From: Limnospira platensis
GTDB lineage: Bacteria > Cyanobacteriota > Cyanobacteriia > Cyanobacteriales > Microcoleaceae
Assembly (NCBI RefSeq): GCF_046480435.1
Contig: NZ_PKGC01000003.1
Direction: 5' to 3' (one strand)
Length of the DNA stretch: 64,000 nucleotides
Shown: positions 63,574 through 64,000 of the stretch, one piece after another
How positions within the stretch are numbered: position 1 is the stretch's first letter
How the letters are laid out: each line of letters starts with the position of its first letter
Made by a program: the position numbers and the translations under genes
Notes under the pieces: model-generated
Told to the model about the DNA's origin: nothing
Databases searched by the model: none
The model's input: the letters and a program-made list of their open reading frames with translations, nothing else

Positions 63574-64000
63574 GCCGGGTAACATCAGATAACCATTTTT
63601 CTAAGCGATCGCCTAAAGCTGCTAAGGAATATTCCTTTTCGGCTACAGCGCGACATTGGCGGCGGTCAATTTGCTCTAATTTGGCGATCGCATCGACCAA
63701 ACCCGTTACGCTGTCGGGTTCAACTAGCCAACCCGTTTCACCATCTCGGACAATTTCGGCGGGTCCTCCCCGTCGATAACTAATCACGGGAACCCCACAG
63801 GCTAAGGCTTCAATAGCGACATTTCCAAAGGCTTCTACCCAGCGATGAGTCATTAATAAACCCCGACATTGACGCAGACCCTGTTGTAGTTCATCTGTAT
63901 TCAAAAATCCCCGGTAATTTAAGGGTGCATTCGGATAAGTATTCAGGATATTTTGCCAATATTGATCATCCTGAATTTTGCCAAAAATTTCCAGAGGGAT
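63563..64000 (-). CDS. glycosyltransferase family 4, C-terminal part
   Basis: This is a partial gene cut by the right edge; the frame stays open from 63904 to base 64000, so the TTG at 63904 is not the real start. VEAFGNVAIEALACGVPVIS (donor-binding E-x7-E region) and GGPAEIVRDGETGWLVEPDS are the GT4/GT-B signature. Residues before it (NAPLNYRGFLNTDELQQGLR) fit the same domain. It transfers a sugar from a nucleotide donor; acceptor unknown. Confidence 0.85.
   Translation of the reverse strand: MPLEIFGKIQDDQYWQNILNTYPNAPLNYRGFLNTDELQQGLRQCRGLLMTHRWVEAFGNVAIEALACGVPVISYRRGGPAEIVRDGETGWLVEPDSVTGLVDAIAKLEQIDRRQCRAVAEKEYSLAALGDRLEKWLSDVTRLKN

Overview
The window looks like draft genomic DNA of a filamentous, non-heterocystous cyanobacterium, most plausibly Arthrospira/Limnospira. 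Evidence: the octamer GCGATCGC (HIP1) is very frequent from about 13 kb onward, and the chromosomal genes are typically cyanobacterial (nblA, class I fbp-zwf-opcA, CobN, a stand-alone DUF1400 protein, DUF3288, a PatX-type RGSGR peptide gene, a phytochrome hybrid kinase). A 10-base N run at 9438-9447 and several single-base lesions show that this is draft-quality sequence.

Positions 1-12981 are an accessory element that continues past the left edge. It is AT-richer, almost devoid of HIP1, and made of tightly packed genes I mostly cannot name. Its layout is: a leftward gene (1-646, frameshifted); a divergent promoter; two large translationally coupled proteins (710-4329); a small acidic protein (4442-4693) and a 213-residue protein (4774-5415), each followed by hairpins; a 154-residue acidic protein; a four-gene operon (6186-7965) that includes a PD-(D/E)XK nuclease; a P-loop ATPase with a probable C-terminal winged helix (8051-9242, frameshifted at the Walker A motif); and four small genes. 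I see no terminase, portal, tail or relaxase. After these genes comes about 1 kb of non-coding DNA with iteron-like repeats, a large nested inverted repeat that could be an origin, and an attP-like region (TGAGTAA heptamers around a 20-nt tRNA-Gln 3' end). A tyrosine integrase gene follows, split by one in-frame TAA and bracketed by a 59-bp inverted repeat (58/59 identical). The element may be an integrated plasmid or a tailless-virus-like replicon.

From 12982 to 64000 the DNA is ordinary chromosome. In order: DUF1400 and SRPBCC proteins; an MscS-like TM-repeat protein; DUF3288-cobN; two small secreted-peptide genes (a PatX homologue ending in RGSGR and a neighbour with a degenerate PGDGR end); a tiny membrane protein; a bacteriophytochrome hybrid kinase broken by one TAA; a NurA nuclease with a GTPase; ppx; scpA; a RecQ helicase fused to a phosphoribosyltransferase-like domain, next to dprA; an Omp85 protein; purC; glgX; a CHAT-FHA fusion; a sugar-nucleotide pyrophosphorylase with priA; nblA; a Nudix hydrolase; a desaturase-SDR fusion; a sugar-binding lipoprotein; cydAB; a TraB/GumN protein; a MITE-like 152-bp element; an amidase; and fbp-zwf-opcA.

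Metabolically, glgX, fbp, zwf and opcA serve glycogen use and the oxidative pentose phosphate pathway, cydAB serves respiration, and nblA serves phycobilisome turnover in starvation. RecQ-PRTase, DprA, PriA, NurA and ScpA form a scattered DNA-maintenance set.
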